A stretch of DNA of 64,000 nucleotides, taken from positions 124,001-188,000 of the forward strand of contig NZ_JALHAP010000078.1 in NCBI RefSeq assembly GCF_025215095.1. Reading direction: 5' to 3'. The position numbers and the translations under genes are program-made. The stretch is from Dryocola boscaweniae. GTDB taxonomy: Bacteria > Pseudomonadota > Gammaproteobacteria > Enterobacterales > Enterobacteriaceae. The notes beneath the pieces are model-generated. The model saw nothing but the letters and a program-made list of their open reading frames with translations, searched no databases and was not told the DNA's origin. This document shows positions 36,323-45,321 of the stretch, in pieces (position 1 is the stretch's first letter; every line of letters starts with the position of its first letter).

Positions 36323-37519
36323 ATGGGATTAAGTTTGCCAGGCAACCGGCTAATCTGTCTTGCGAGGGATAATCTTGCGCCGGAGAAGTACGAAAGGATA
36401 ATTCATCCGTCGCACGCGTGGCGATATGTTGAAAGTGAATATCAGTTTAACGACCAGGGTGACGACTGGCGTTATATTGTCAATATGATGCCAATATGGA
36501 ACGAGCCGTCTTCAGTGTATCTCAGGCCTAACGGCAGGCAAGCGGCTGAAAAATTTCGCGCTATGCTTGAGCGGGGTGAAGTGGTATGCCTGACAGATAT
36601 ATCAATTCTGCCAGGCGACCTGTTTTATATCAATGATAAAGGTGCACTAATTTGCCGTAGTACCAGTGCATTCCGCTTTGACGGTGCACAGTGCATCATC
36701 AAAGCGTATAACGCCTCCGTGAGGCAACGGGATTACAGGCACTCCGGCGGCAGGCCACGTCCGACGCCGATGTTTCATTTTAAGGGTGCAAATAGTGAAG
36801 TCGCATCTCTGCCAGCGGGCAAGATGCTGAATAGTAAAGGCGTGGGACGTTTGCTCGCCGCTGGTGGCTTCTATAACGGCAATATTGAAGGGTTTAAACG
36901 GACTGCGGATCTGCTCGGGGGCGATGCTCCGGCAGGTTTTGAGCAGATGCTGAACGAGAAAACCAAAGGCGTAGCGATTGCTGCGGTTTCTGCTGGAGCG
37001 GCTTTGGGAGTTGGTCGTGTTGGTGCTGCTCGTGAGATGGAACAGCTTGAGAAGCTGGTTAAGGTTGAAAAGGCTGCGCCAACCGTTACAGCAGAATTGA
37101 AAGTTAATGGGAGGACATTTTTTGATACCAACCAAACAGCAAGAGCGTCTGAATTGGCTGATGCAAATAAACCCACTTTAATTTCGGAACGTATTGCACG
37201 TAAGCATGCAAAGGCTGTAAAAAAGATTTTTACGAAAGGCCTCCCTGAACCAAACCCTATTCCCAATGGGAATATGGCTGATGCCCATGCTGAGATAGGA
37301 GCCATTCAGCAAGCACATGAAGCTGGAGTTGTTAAAGGTGCAGACATGCATATTACTGTCGCTGGAAGAAATGTTTGTGGTTACTGCAAAGGAGATATTC
37401 CAGCTATGGGAAACGCCGCAGAAATCAGATCAATGACGATTGATGCAACTGACGAGTTTGGTAAACAACGATTGTATAGATGGGAAGCAGGCATGGTTTC
37501 GCTTGAGAGGACTAAATAA
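36323..37519 (+). CDS. Polymorphic toxin with C-terminal zinc-dependent deaminase domain
   Basis: The C-terminal domain (about 290-398) belongs to the cytidine-deaminase-like superfamily used as nucleic-acid-deaminating toxins (SsdA, DddA and MafB19 are relatives): zinc motif His322-Ala-Glu324 (DAHAEIGAI) and Cys352/Cys355 (NVCGYCKGDIP). The 398-residue protein has a good ribosome site (agggagg). Residues 216-236 form a glycine/alanine-rich hydrophobic stretch. I do not recognise the N-terminal 210 residues (MGLSLPGNRLICLARDNL; YRHSGGRPRPTPMF); they would serve delivery. There is no signal peptide. From about 37100 onward the DNA turns more AT-rich, fitting an exchanged toxin tip. The next gene overlaps by one base and probably encodes the immunity protein. 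Target (DNA, RNA or nucleotide) is not known. Confidence 0.82.
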   Translation: MGLSLPGNRLICLARDNLAPEKYERIIHPSHAWRYVESEYQFNDQGDDWRYIVNMMPIWNEPSSVYLRPNGRQAAEKFRAMLERGEVVCLTDISILPGDLFYINDKGALICRSTSAFRFDGAQCIIKAYNASVRQRDYRHSGGRPRPTPMFHFKGANSEVASLPAGKMLNSKGVGRLLAAGGFYNGNIEGFKRTADLLGGDAPAGFEQMLNEKTKGVAIAAVSAGAALGVGRVGAAREMEQLEKLVKVEKAAPTVTAELKVNGRTFFDTNQTARASELADANKPTLISERIARKHAKAVKKIFTKGLPEPNPIPNGNMADAHAEIGAIQQAHEAGVVKGADMHITVAGRNVCGYCKGDIPAMGNAAEIRSMTIDATDEFGKQRLYRWEAGMVSLERTK

Positions 37520-37923
37520 TGTTAAATATAACGCTTAGCGGTGGTTATACCAGTGAGTCTGGCGGGCTAAAACCAATTCATGATATGCATAATCCGTCAG
37601 AAAAACGGTTGCTGGATATCCTGGAATTACTGCGTGAAGGATATGGTTTTTTATCAATGGACAAAGGAAATAAAAATAACCTCGGGCCTCAGCAATTAGA
37701 GGTTTATTCGGAGGGTGGCCGATACATGCTATTGTTTGGCGTGATAGACGAAGATGGAGAATATGAAGTAAAAACTTTGTATTATCCAAACGAGGGCGGC
37801 ATGGTCATTATGCATGGTGAACCTTATCCGGCTCATGCCATTGGTGCTGATTTTTCCCCCATCATTGCGGCATGCAAAGAATTCCTCAGTACAGGTGATA
37901 TCGTGGATGTCCCTCTTGATTAG
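37519..37923 (+). CDS. Candidate immunity protein for the deaminase toxin
   Basis: The 134-residue acidic, soluble protein starts at the last base of the toxin stop codon (taatg), so both are made together. It lacks signal peptide and membrane segments, which suits neutralising a toxin in the cytoplasm. Features include LLDILELLREGYGFLSMD, the strand-rich centre YMLLFGVIDEDGEYEVKTLY and a C-terminal ACKEFLSTGDIVDVPLD. It has the general look of Imm1/DUF6911-type immunity proteins, but I cannot confirm the family by eye. The role is inferred from coupling and context. Confidence 0.7.
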   Translation: MLNITLSGGYTSESGGLKPIHDMHNPSEKRLLDILELLREGYGFLSMDKGNKNNLGPQQLEVYSEGGRYMLLFGVIDEDGEYEVKTLYYPNEGGMVIMHGEPYPAHAIGADFSPIIAACKEFLSTGDIVDVPLD

Positions 37924-38010
37924 CTACCCATTCAACTGCCGGATATATTCAGCTTCACTTGGCGTGGCGAGGTAATGGACGACCTTATCTCCCTCGAAGC
38001 GGCCACCGCG
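37924..38010 (-). pseudogene. Possible C-terminal remnant of an unknown gene
   Basis: On the minus strand an open frame of 28 codons ends in tag at 37924-37926 and reads RGGRFEGDKVVHYLATPSEA followed by EYIRQLNG. It has no start and abuts the setB 3' end. The amino acid pattern looks like real coding sequence but no family is recognised; it may be debris of an earlier cassette. Confidence 0.3.
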
Positions 38011-38012
38011 CC

Positions 38013-39194
38013 CTAAACATCCTTAATACGCGCCATGCAGTAGGCTGTTATAGCTACCATGCCCAGCGCGATAAAGAACACGGTGTGATAGTTCCAGATT
38101 TCCGCAACCACGCCCGCCAGAGAGCCGGCGATAATCCAGCCCACGCGCGTGGTATTGGTGTAAAGCGTGGTCGCGGCTCCCGCCTGGCCCGGCATCAAAT
38201 CCTGGAAATAAAGCATGCCGATTCCGGCCAGAATCCCGATGAAAATAGCGTTCAGCAACTGTAAAGCAAGCAGCATGCTTTCATTGTGCAGCGTCAGCAT
38301 GCCGACGTAAAACAGCAGGCCGGCGACCAGTGCGATACGCATCAGGAAACGCTTGCCAAAACGTCTGGCGTAATAGCCGGCAATCAACATGGTGGGAATT
38401 TCCAGACCGGCGGCGGTTCCCATCATCACGCCCGCCAGCTTCTCCGGTAGATGCAGTTCATTAATGATGTAAAGCGGCATATTGATGATGTACAGGCTAT
38501 TGCAGCCCCACATCATGGTGCAGGCGACAAACAGCAGCAGCGCGTCGCGGCGGTTACGGCGAGGCGCTTCAAGCTTGCCGGCGACGACAACCGGCTCTTT
38601 GCGCATCGACGGCAGGAACAGCCACACCATCAGGCTGCAAACGACAAACGCGAAGGCTGCGCAGAGATACATAGTGGTAAATCCGAAACCCAACGCCAGC
38701 GCGTAGGCTATTGGCGGGCCGATAACCCAGGCGAGCGACACCTGAGCACGCAAAATAGAGCTGAACATGACGGCTTCGCGCCCGGTGCGGTCCGCATGTT
38801 CACGGGCAAGGGCGAACATCTGCGGGTTGGCGGTAGAGCCGAAGCTGCTCAGAAACACCCCAACAAACAACAAAATAAAATAGCTACGGTTCCAGGCAAA
38901 CAGCACGCAGGCTAACGCGCCGAGCAGGCAACAGACGAAAATAAGCGATTTGCGATCGCCTTTGCGATCCGAACGTCCGGCCAGGAACTGGCTGACCAGG
39001 ATGCCAATCACGGCGCTGCCGGTAAAAAAGAAGCCAACCATCGCCGGCCGAACCTTTACTTCCTCGGTTAAAAACAGGCTCAGCGTCGGCGTTTGTAAGG
39101 CGCCAGCAATGCCGGTTAAAAAAGCTACAATCAAGAAAGCGGAAGAGGTCAGATCGAGAGGTTTACGGGCTGCGGCAACGGGGGAATTTTGCAT
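38013..39194 (-). CDS. setB: Sugar efflux transporter SetB
   Basis: SetB is a major facilitator exporter of lactose, glucose and related sugars, also reported to interact with chromosome segregation factors. The ATG at 39194 gives 393 residues, the E. coli length, beginning MQNSPVAAARKPLDLTS; a longer frame to 39245 is rejected. Twelve helices are predicted, with GSAVIGILVSQFLAGRSDRK (MFS motif A) and FLSSFGSTANPQMFALAREH. It is read divergently from the fru operon. Confidence 0.94.
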   Translation of the reverse strand: MQNSPVAAARKPLDLTSSAFLIVAFLTGIAGALQTPTLSLFLTEEVKVRPAMVGFFFTGSAVIGILVSQFLAGRSDRKGDRKSLIFVCCLLGALACVLFAWNRSYFILLFVGVFLSSFGSTANPQMFALAREHADRTGREAVMFSSILRAQVSLAWVIGPPIAYALALGFGFTTMYLCAAFAFVVCSLMVWLFLPSMRKEPVVVAGKLEAPRRNRRDALLLFVACTMMWGCNSLYIINMPLYIINELHLPEKLAGVMMGTAAGLEIPTMLIAGYYARRFGKRFLMRIALVAGLLFYVGMLTLHNESMLLALQLLNAIFIGILAGIGMLYFQDLMPGQAGAATTLYTNTTRVGWIIAGSLAGVVAEIWNYHTVFFIALGMVAITAYCMARIKDV

Positions 39195-39442
39195 GTGGTC
39201 AGAGTCAGTTAACAGGGGACGCGCGGAGTTTACGCGCCTTGTCACAAAATAAACAGTTGTTCAAATCAAAAGCGACACAAAAAGTCAAAACGACGTTCTG
39301 ATTTAAAACCTCCCCGCTTGCGATGTTGCCTTAACGCGTTCAGCTTTGCCGCTTCGGTTAAGCTGGAAATGTGCGTAACCTCAAAAAATTGGCAACGAAA
39401 TCACAACAATGCTTGCCTGGACTGTAGGAAAAATCCACACTC

Positions 39443-39458
39443 CTTGAAACGTTTCAGC
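39443..39458 (+). promoter_or_regulatory. Cra (FruR) operator 1 of fruBKA
   Basis: cttgaaacgtttcagc contains the full palindrome tgaaacgtttca, matching the Cra consensus. Cra represses here until fructose-1-phosphate releases it. Confidence 0.92.
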
Positions 39459-39508
39459 GTCGTCTTAGTTTAAAAACGGAGTAGGGTGGCGCTTTTTTTC
39501 TCACGCAA

Positions 39509-39525
39509 GCTGAATCGTTTCAATT
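39509..39525 (+). promoter_or_regulatory. Cra (FruR) operator 2 of fruBKA
   Basis: gctgaatcgtttcaatt is a second close match to the Cra consensus (GCTGAAWCGWTTCAR), just before the fruB ribosome site. Two operators are also found at fruB in E. coli. Confidence 0.92.
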
Positions 39526-39541
39526 CAGCAGGAGAGGAACC

Positions 39542-40675
39542 ATGTTTCAGTTATCTGTGCAGGATATTCACCCGGGCCAAAGCGCCGGGAACAAAGAAGA
39601 CGCCATCCGCCAGGTTGCCGCTGCGCTGACAAAGGCGGGTAACGTAAGCGAAGGCTATGTAGAAGGTATGCTCGCTCGCGAACAGCAGACCGCCACCTAT
39701 CTTGGCAATGGCATCGCCATTCCTCACGGCACCACCGATACCCGCGATCTGGTATTGAAAACCGGCGTTCAGGTGTATCAATTCCCGCAGGGCGTTGAAT
39801 GGGCCGAAGGTCAGAAAGCCTATGTCGCCATTGGTATTGCCGCAAGCTCAGATGAGCACCTTGGCCTGCTGCGTCAGTTGACTCACGTGTTGAGCGACGA
39901 CGCGGTGGCTGAACAGTTGAAAACCGCCACCACCGCCGAAGAGCTGCGCGCGCTGCTGATGGGCGAAAAGCAAAGCTCAGCGCTGCTGTTTGATAACTCG
40001 CTTCTGGCGCTGGACGTCACCGCAAGCGATCTGATGACCCTGCAGGCGCTAAACGCAGGGCGCATCAAGCAGGCCGGCGCCGCCGATGCTTCTTTCGTCA
40101 GCCAGGTCGTTTCCAACAAGCCGTTATACCTTGGTCAGGGGATCTGGCTGAACGACAGCACCGAAGGCAATCTTGCAAGCGCCGTGGCTATCAGCCGTCC
40201 GGCTCAGGCCTTTGAAGCCGAAGGTGAGCAGGTTTCCATGCTGATGACCGTGGCCGTTGCCGACGAGCAGCCGCTGCAGGTGCTTAACCGCCTGAGCGAT
40301 ATGCTGATCAACAATAAAGCCGAACATCTGCTGAACGCCGATGCGCCGACTTTGCTGACGCTGCTGACCAGCGACGAGGCTCCGGCTGAAAATCTGCTGA
40401 CAGAAGAGTTCACCATCCGTAACGAGCATGGCCTGCACGCGCGTCCGGGAACCGTTCTGGTGAACACCATCAAACAATTTACCAGTGAGATTACCGTGAC
40501 AAACCTCGACGGTTCCGGCAAGCCGGCCAACGGACGCAGCCTGATGAAAGTGGTCGCGCTCGGCGTGAAAAAAGGCCATCGCCTGCGTTTTACCGCTCAG
40601 GGCGATGACGCGCAGCATGCGTTGCAGGCTATCGGTGAAGCTATCGCCGCCGGTCTTGGCGAGGGGGCAGCATGA
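39542..40675 (+). CDS. fruB: Fructose PTS diphosphoryl transfer protein (EIIA-FPr)
   Basis: FruB passes phosphate from enzyme I to FruA during fructose uptake. The 377-residue protein has an N-terminal EIIA(Fru) domain (1-145) with active His62 (IAIPHGTTD), a central linker domain and a C-terminal HPr-like FPr domain with active His299 ([10 protein letters not shown]). Ribosome site aggagagg precedes the ATG. It overlaps fruK by four bases and heads the fruBKA operon under Cra control. Confidence 0.97.
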   Translation: MFQLSVQDIHPGQSAGNKEDAIRQVAAALTKAGNVSEGYVEGMLAREQQTATYLGNGIAIPHGTTDTRDLVLKTGVQVYQFPQGVEWAEGQKAYVAIGIAASSDEHLGLLRQLTHVLSDDAVAEQLKTATTAEELRALLMGEKQSSALLFDNSLLALDVTASDLMTLQALNAGRIKQAGAADASFVSQVVSNKPLYLGQGIWLNDSTEGNLASAVAISRPAQAFEAEGEQVSMLMTVAVADEQPLQVLNRLSDMLINNKAEHLLNADAPTLLTLLTSDEAPAENLLTEEFTIRNEHGLHARPGTVLVNTIKQFTSEITVTNLDGSGKPANGRSLMKVVALGVKKGHRLRFTAQGDDAQHALQAIGEAIAAGLGEGAA

Positions 40676-41610
40676 GCAGACGTGTCGCAACCATCACCCT
40701 CAACCCGGCGTACGATCTCGTAGGTTACACTCCGGAAATTGAACGTGGTGAAGTCAATCTGGTTCGCACCACCGGCCTGCATGCCGCCGGGAAGGGCATC
40801 AACGTTGCCAAAGTGCTCAAAGATTTGGGCATCGACGTCACCGTCGGCGGTTTCCTTGGTAAAGACAATCAGGACGGTTTTCAGCACCTGTTCAGCGAGT
40901 TGGGCATTGCTAACCGCTTTCAGGTCGTGCAGGGCCGTACCCGCATTAACGTCAAGCTGACCGAGAAAGACGGCGAAGTAACCGACTTTAATTTCTCCGG
41001 CTTTGAAGTAACGCCGTCAGACTGGGAGCGCTTCGTTGCTGATTCCCTGAGCTGGCTCGGCCAGTTCGATATGGTTTGCGTCAGCGGCAGCCTGCCTGCG
41101 GGCGTGACGCCGGACGCGTTCACCGACTGGATGACGCGTCTGCGCAGCCAGTGCCCATGCATTATTTTCGACAGCAGCCGCGAGGCGCTGGTGGCGGGTC
41201 TGAAAGCCGCGCCGTGGCTGGTGAAACCTAACCGCCGCGAGCTGGAAATTTGGGCCGGCCGCAAACTGCCAGAAATGAAAGATGTGATTGAAGCTGCGCA
41301 CGCATTACGCGAGCAGGGCATCGCCCACGTTGTTATCTCATTGGGCGCCGAAGGCGCGCTGTGGGTGAACGCTTCGGGCGAATGGATTGCTAAACCGCCA
41401 GCCTGTGAAGTTGTCAGCACCGTCGGTGCGGGGGATTCCATGGTTGGCGGCTTGATTTACGGCCTTTTGATGCGTGAATCCAGCGAGCATACCCTGCGGC
41501 TGGCGACGGCTGTAGCCGCACTGGCGGTTAGCCAGAGCAATGTTGGTATTACAGATCGCACGCAGCTAGCCGCCATGATGGCCCGTGTTGACCTGAAACC
41601 GTTTAACTGA
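40672..41610 (+). CDS. fruK: 1-phosphofructokinase
   Basis: FruK phosphorylates the fructose-1-phosphate made by the PTS to fructose-1,6-bisphosphate. The 312-residue protein is a PfkB-family (ribokinase fold) kinase with N-terminal [19 protein letters not shown], the [14 protein letters not shown] substrate motif, and the PfkB signature 2 [16 protein letters not shown] containing the catalytic aspartate (GAGD). Length equals E. coli FruK. It overlaps fruB and lies 15 bases before fruA. Confidence 0.97.
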   Translation: MSRRVATITLNPAYDLVGYTPEIERGEVNLVRTTGLHAAGKGINVAKVLKDLGIDVTVGGFLGKDNQDGFQHLFSELGIANRFQVVQGRTRINVKLTEKDGEVTDFNFSGFEVTPSDWERFVADSLSWLGQFDMVCVSGSLPAGVTPDAFTDWMTRLRSQCPCIIFDSSREALVAGLKAAPWLVKPNRRELEIWAGRKLPEMKDVIEAAHALREQGIAHVVISLGAEGALWVNASGEWIAKPPACEVVSTVGAGDSMVGGLIYGLLMRESSEHTLRLATAVAALAVSQSNVGITDRTQLAAMMARVDLKPFN

Positions 41611-41625
41611 TTCAGGAGAGGAACA

Positions 41626-43317
41626 ATGAAAACGCTGCTGATTATCGATCCAACACTCGGACAGGCGCGCGCATATCTCGCGAAAACCCTGTTGGGTTCT
41701 GCCGCTCACAAAGCGCATCTGACCATTATCGACAACCCAAACGAAGCTGAACTGGCGATCGTTGTGGGCAACGCCGTCCCGGCTGATACCGCGCTGAACG
41801 GCAAGAATGTCTTTCTCGGTGATATTGACCGCGCGGTGCAGCACCCGGAACTGTTTTTAAGCGAAGCGAAAGGCAAAGCCAAACCTTATACCGCGCCCGT
41901 TGCTGAAGCGGCATCGGCTACCGTGGCCAAAGGCCCGAAACGCATTGTTGCGGTCACCGCTTGCCCGACTGGCGTAGCGCACACCTTTATGGCTGCTGAA
42001 GCCATTGAAACCGAAGCTAAAAAACGCGGCTGGTGGGTAAAAGTTGAAACGCGCGGCTCCGTGGGCGCGGGCAATGCCATTACGCCTGAAGAAGTTGCTG
42101 AAGCTGATCTGGTGCTGGTTGCAGCGGATATTGAAGTGGATCTGGCGAAGTTTGCCGGTAAGCCGATGTACCGTACTTCTACCGGCCTTGCGCTGAAGAA
42201 AACCGCTCAGGAACTGGATAAAGCCGTAGCAGAAGCCAAACCTTATGAAGTAACAGGGCGAGCGGCTTCTGCGCAAGAAGGCAAAAAAGAGGGCGCTGGC
42301 GCCTATCGTCACCTGTTGACCGGCGTGTCTTACATGCTGCCGATGGTGGTGGCGGGCGGTTTATGTATCGCGCTGTCCTTCGCTTTTGGTATTGAAGCTT
42401 TTAAAGAGCCGGGTACGCTTGCGGCTGCGCTGATGCAAATCGGCGGAGGTTCTGCCTTTGCGCTGATGGTGCCGGTTCTGGCAGGTTACATTGCGTTCTC
42501 CATTGCTGACCGTCCGGGCCTGACCCCGGGTCTGATTGGCGGTATGCTAGCCGTCAGCACGGGTTCTGGCTTCATCGGCGGTATCATTGCCGGTTTCCTT
42601 GCCGGTTACGTGGCCAAAATGATCAGCACTAAGCTGAAACTGCCGCCAAGCATGGAAGCGCTGAAACCGATTCTTATCATCCCGCTGATTTCAAGCCTGA
42701 TCGTCGGCCTTGCGATGATCTATCTCATCGGTACGCCGGTTGCGAAAATCCTCGAAGGTCTGACCCACTGGCTGCAAACCATGGGCACCGCGAACGCGGT
42801 ACTGCTTGGCGCAATCCTCGGCGGCATGATGTGTACCGACATGGGCGGTCCGGTGAACAAAGCGGCCTATGCCTTTGGCGTTGGCCTGCTTAGCACCCAG
42901 ACTTACGCGCCAATGGCGGCCATTATGGCGGCAGGGATGGTGCCTCCTCTGGCGCTGGGCCTGGCAACGCTTATCGCGCGTCGTAAATTCGACAAAGCCC
43001 AGCAGGAAGGGGGCAAGGCGGCGCTGGTTCTCGGCCTGTGCTTTATCACCGAAGGGGCGATTCCGTTCGCGGCCCGTGACCCAATGCGCGTTCTGCCTTG
43101 CTGTATCGTTGGCGGCGCGGTAACTGGCGCAATCTCGATGGCGGTCGGCGCGAAACTGATGGCGCCGCACGGCGGTTTATTCGTTCTGCTGATCCCGGGC
43201 GCAATCACTCCGGTTCTGGGGTATCTGATTGCGATTGTGGCGGGTACGCTGCTGGCAGGTTTGTCTTACGCCTTCCTGAAACGTCCGGAAGCCGAGCTTG
43301 CTGCTAAAGTCGCTTGA
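41626..43317 (+). CDS. fruA: Fructose-specific PTS enzyme IIBC
   Basis: FruA imports fructose and delivers fructose-1-phosphate to the cytoplasm. The 563-residue protein (E. coli 563) has a degenerate EIIB' domain (1-85), the active EIIB domain with phosphorylated Cys113 (TACPTGVAHTFMAA) and an EIIC membrane domain (about 225-563) of around eight to ten helices with the GITEGAIPF-like motif ITEGAIPFAARDP. Ribosome site caggagagg. It is the last gene of the operon, ended by a terminator. Confidence 0.97.
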   Translation: MKTLLIIDPTLGQARAYLAKTLLGSAAHKAHLTIIDNPNEAELAIVVGNAVPADTALNGKNVFLGDIDRAVQHPELFLSEAKGKAKPYTAPVAEAASATVAKGPKRIVAVTACPTGVAHTFMAAEAIETEAKKRGWWVKVETRGSVGAGNAITPEEVAEADLVLVAADIEVDLAKFAGKPMYRTSTGLALKKTAQELDKAVAEAKPYEVTGRAASAQEGKKEGAGAYRHLLTGVSYMLPMVVAGGLCIALSFAFGIEAFKEPGTLAAALMQIGGGSAFALMVPVLAGYIAFSIADRPGLTPGLIGGMLAVSTGSGFIGGIIAGFLAGYVAKMISTKLKLPPSMEALKPILIIPLISSLIVGLAMIYLIGTPVAKILEGLTHWLQTMGTANAVLLGAILGGMMCTDMGGPVNKAAYAFGVGLLSTQTYAPMAAIMAAGMVPPLALGLATLIARRKFDKAQQEGGKAALVLGLCFITEGAIPFAARDPMRVLPCCIVGGAVTGAISMAVGAKLMAPHGGLFVLLIPGAITPVLGYLIAIVAGTLLAGLSYAFLKRPEAELAAKVA

Positions 43318-43338
43318 TCGCTGATATATAAATGCCTC

Positions 43339-43368
43339 AACGCCTCCGGCAGATGCCGGGGGCGTTTT
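43339..43368 (+). terminator. Terminator of the fru operon
   Basis: Hairpin aacgcctccggc/gccgggggcgtt, with one bulged pair, followed by tttta, 21 bases after fruA. Confidence 0.8.
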
Positions 43369-43480
43369 ACTTTCCAGTTCCGGAAAGCCTCGCTTACATC
43401 CTCAATCGCACCCCGAAGGTTGCCAGATGAACCATGTGGTTCAAAACTTAGGGTATCGTCAGACTGCCATCGAGGAAAAC

Positions 43481-44302
43481 ATGCAGCGTTCAATAGCCAC
43501 CGTTTCTGTTGCCGGCACGTTACCTGAAAAACTTCATGCCATAGCCGGTGCGGGGTTTCGGGGGGTGGAAATCTTTGAGCCCGACCTTGAGGCGTATGAA
43601 GGCGACACCCGCGATATCGCGCGGCTGGCTGCCAGCCTTGATTTGCAAATTCTGCTCTATCAGCCGTTTCGCAACTTTGAAGGGATGCCCGCAGAAAATG
43701 TCGCGGCGAACCTGGAACACGCTCGCAGAACGTTTGACGCCATGCAGCAGCTTGGCTGTGAACAGCTTCTGCTGTGTAGCAATGTCGATGAGCGCAGTTC
43801 CGTCGACCCCGACAGGCAGGTTGAGGATCTGGCGAAAATGGCCGCTCTAGCGCAGCAGCACGGCGTAAAAATAGGTTTTGAAGCGCTGGCGTGGGGCAGG
43901 CACATTCATCGTTATTCTGTGGCCTGGGATCGCGTCAAAGCCGTTGATAATCCGGCGTTAGGTCTGGTGCTGGACAGTTTCCACATATTGTCGCTTGGCG
44001 ACGAGCTGCAGCTCTCCGAAATACCGCTGGAGAAAATCTTTTTTGTGCAACTGGCAGATGCGCCGCGTAAAAACCTCGACGTGCAGGAGTGGAGCCGGCA
44101 TTTCCGTTGCTTCCCCGGCATGGGCGACCTGCCGGTGCTCGCCTTTGCCAGCGTATTGCTCGATAAAGGCTATCGCGGGCCGTGGTCGCTTGAGATCTTC
44201 AACGATGAATATCAGGCCGCGCCGCCGGAAAATATTGCTAAGGCCGGGTTTGAGTCTTTACGCAGGCTGGAGGAGCAGGTGGTGAAGTTTGTTCGGGAAT
44301 AG
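43481..44302 (+). CDS. 3-dehydroshikimate dehydratase-like TIM-barrel protein (sugar phosphate isomerase/epimerase family)
   Basis: The 273-residue protein (ATG 43481, ribosome site gagga) starts MQRSIATVSVAGTLPEKLHA, a signature of the N-terminal domain of QuiC-type 3-dehydroshikimate dehydratases, which make protocatechuate from 3-dehydroshikimate. Further agreement: GFRGVEIFEPDL, LYQPFRNFEG, and EWSRHFRCFPG. Likely metal ligands are Glu in GFEALAWG, Asp/His in LVLDSFHILSLG, and Glu in SLEIFNDE. The usual C-terminal VOC/HPPD-like domain of the two-domain enzyme is absent, so it is a stand-alone barrel as in AsbF. K-12 has no such gene after fruA. No protocatechuate or siderophore genes are adjacent, so the exact substrate is open. 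Confidence 0.72.
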   Translation: MQRSIATVSVAGTLPEKLHAIAGAGFRGVEIFEPDLEAYEGDTRDIARLAASLDLQILLYQPFRNFEGMPAENVAANLEHARRTFDAMQQLGCEQLLLCSNVDERSSVDPDRQVEDLAKMAALAQQHGVKIGFEALAWGRHIHRYSVAWDRVKAVDNPALGLVLDSFHILSLGDELQLSEIPLEKIFFVQLADAPRKNLDVQEWSRHFRCFPGMGDLPVLAFASVLLDKGYRGPWSLEIFNDEYQAAPPENIAKAGFESLRRLEEQVVKFVRE

Positions 44303-44303
44303 C

Positions 44304-44384
44304 GGCCGGATGACGCTTGCGTCTGCCCAGGCTGTAAAATCTTCAAAACGTAGGGCGGATAAGCGATAGCGCCATCCGCCGCAA
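44304..44384. repeat. REP/BIME-type palindromes
   Basis: Two palindromic units, gcggccggatgacgcttgcg and the later gtagggcggataagcg ... gcgccatccgcc, lie between the convergent dehydratase-like gene and nfo. Confidence 0.75.
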
Positions 44385-44388
44385 TCAT

Positions 44389-45246
44389 TTACGCCGTAGT
44401 TTCCTGATGCTGCTGGGCTTTCAGCCAGGCGATCTCTTCCGCCCAGATATCCGGGTTGGTGGTTTCCAGAATCAGCGGAATGCCGTCAAAGCGGCTGTCG
44501 CGCATAATCCAGCTAAACGGCGTGTGGCCGATATTGCCTTCGCCAAGGCTGTTATGGCGGTCAACGCGGCTGGCGAACGCGCTTTTGGCATCGTTAAGGT
44601 GCATGCCGCGCAGATACCTGAAACCGACAATCCTTTCGAATTCGTTGAAGGTTTTTTCGCATTCTTCTTCGGTGCGTAAGTCGTATCCTGCCGCAAAGGC
44701 GTGGCAGGTATCGATACAAACGCCAACGCGGGATTTGTCTTCCACCCCATCGATAATCGCCGCCAGATGCTCAAAGCGGAAGCCCAGGTTGCTGCCCTGA
44801 CCGGCGGTATTTTCAATGACCGCCGTTACCCCCTGGGTTTTATCAAGCGCAACGTTGATGGATTGCGCGATCTTAGCCAGGCACTCTTCTTCCGAAATTT
44901 GCTTCAGGTGGCTGCCGGGATGGAAATTCAGCAGCGTCAGCCCAAGCTGCTCGCAGCGCTGCATCTCGTCAATAAAAGCTTCGCGGGATTTTTCCAGCGC
45001 GTCTTCAACCGGGTGGCCGAGGTTAATCAGATAGCTGTCGTGGGGCAGGATTTGGCCTGGAGCGTAGTTGTACTTTTCGCAGGCGCGTTTGAAATTGCTG
45101 ATGACTTCGTCGGTGAGCGGGGCAGCCCGCCATTGACGCTGGTTTTTGGTGAACAGGGCAAACGCGGTGGCTTCCAGTTCGTGGGCGCGAATAGCGGCGT
45201 TCTCTAACCCGCCCGAGGCGCTAACGTGCGCTCCAATAAACTTCAT
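44389..45246 (-). CDS. nfo: Endonuclease IV (AP endonuclease)
   Basis: Nfo cuts DNA at abasic sites and is part of the SoxRS response in E. coli. The 285-residue protein (same length as E. coli) starts [20 protein letters not shown] and holds the three family signatures with zinc ligands: [52 protein letters not shown] and LILETTNPD. Minus-strand ribosome site caggagac precedes the ATG. Confidence 0.97.
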   Translation of the reverse strand: MKFIGAHVSASGGLENAAIRAHELEATAFALFTKNQRQWRAAPLTDEVISNFKRACEKYNYAPGQILPHDSYLINLGHPVEDALEKSREAFIDEMQRCEQLGLTLLNFHPGSHLKQISEEECLAKIAQSINVALDKTQGVTAVIENTAGQGSNLGFRFEHLAAIIDGVEDKSRVGVCIDTCHAFAAGYDLRTEEECEKTFNEFERIVGFRYLRGMHLNDAKSAFASRVDRHNSLGEGNIGHTPFSWIMRDSRFDGIPLILETTNPDIWAEEIAWLKAQQHQETTA

Positions 45247-45321
45247 TTTTGTCTCCTGTCAAAACCCGCTACCGGGAAACGAACAATGATAGCGGGTTAG
45301 CGAGGATATTTCCGTTCCAAA

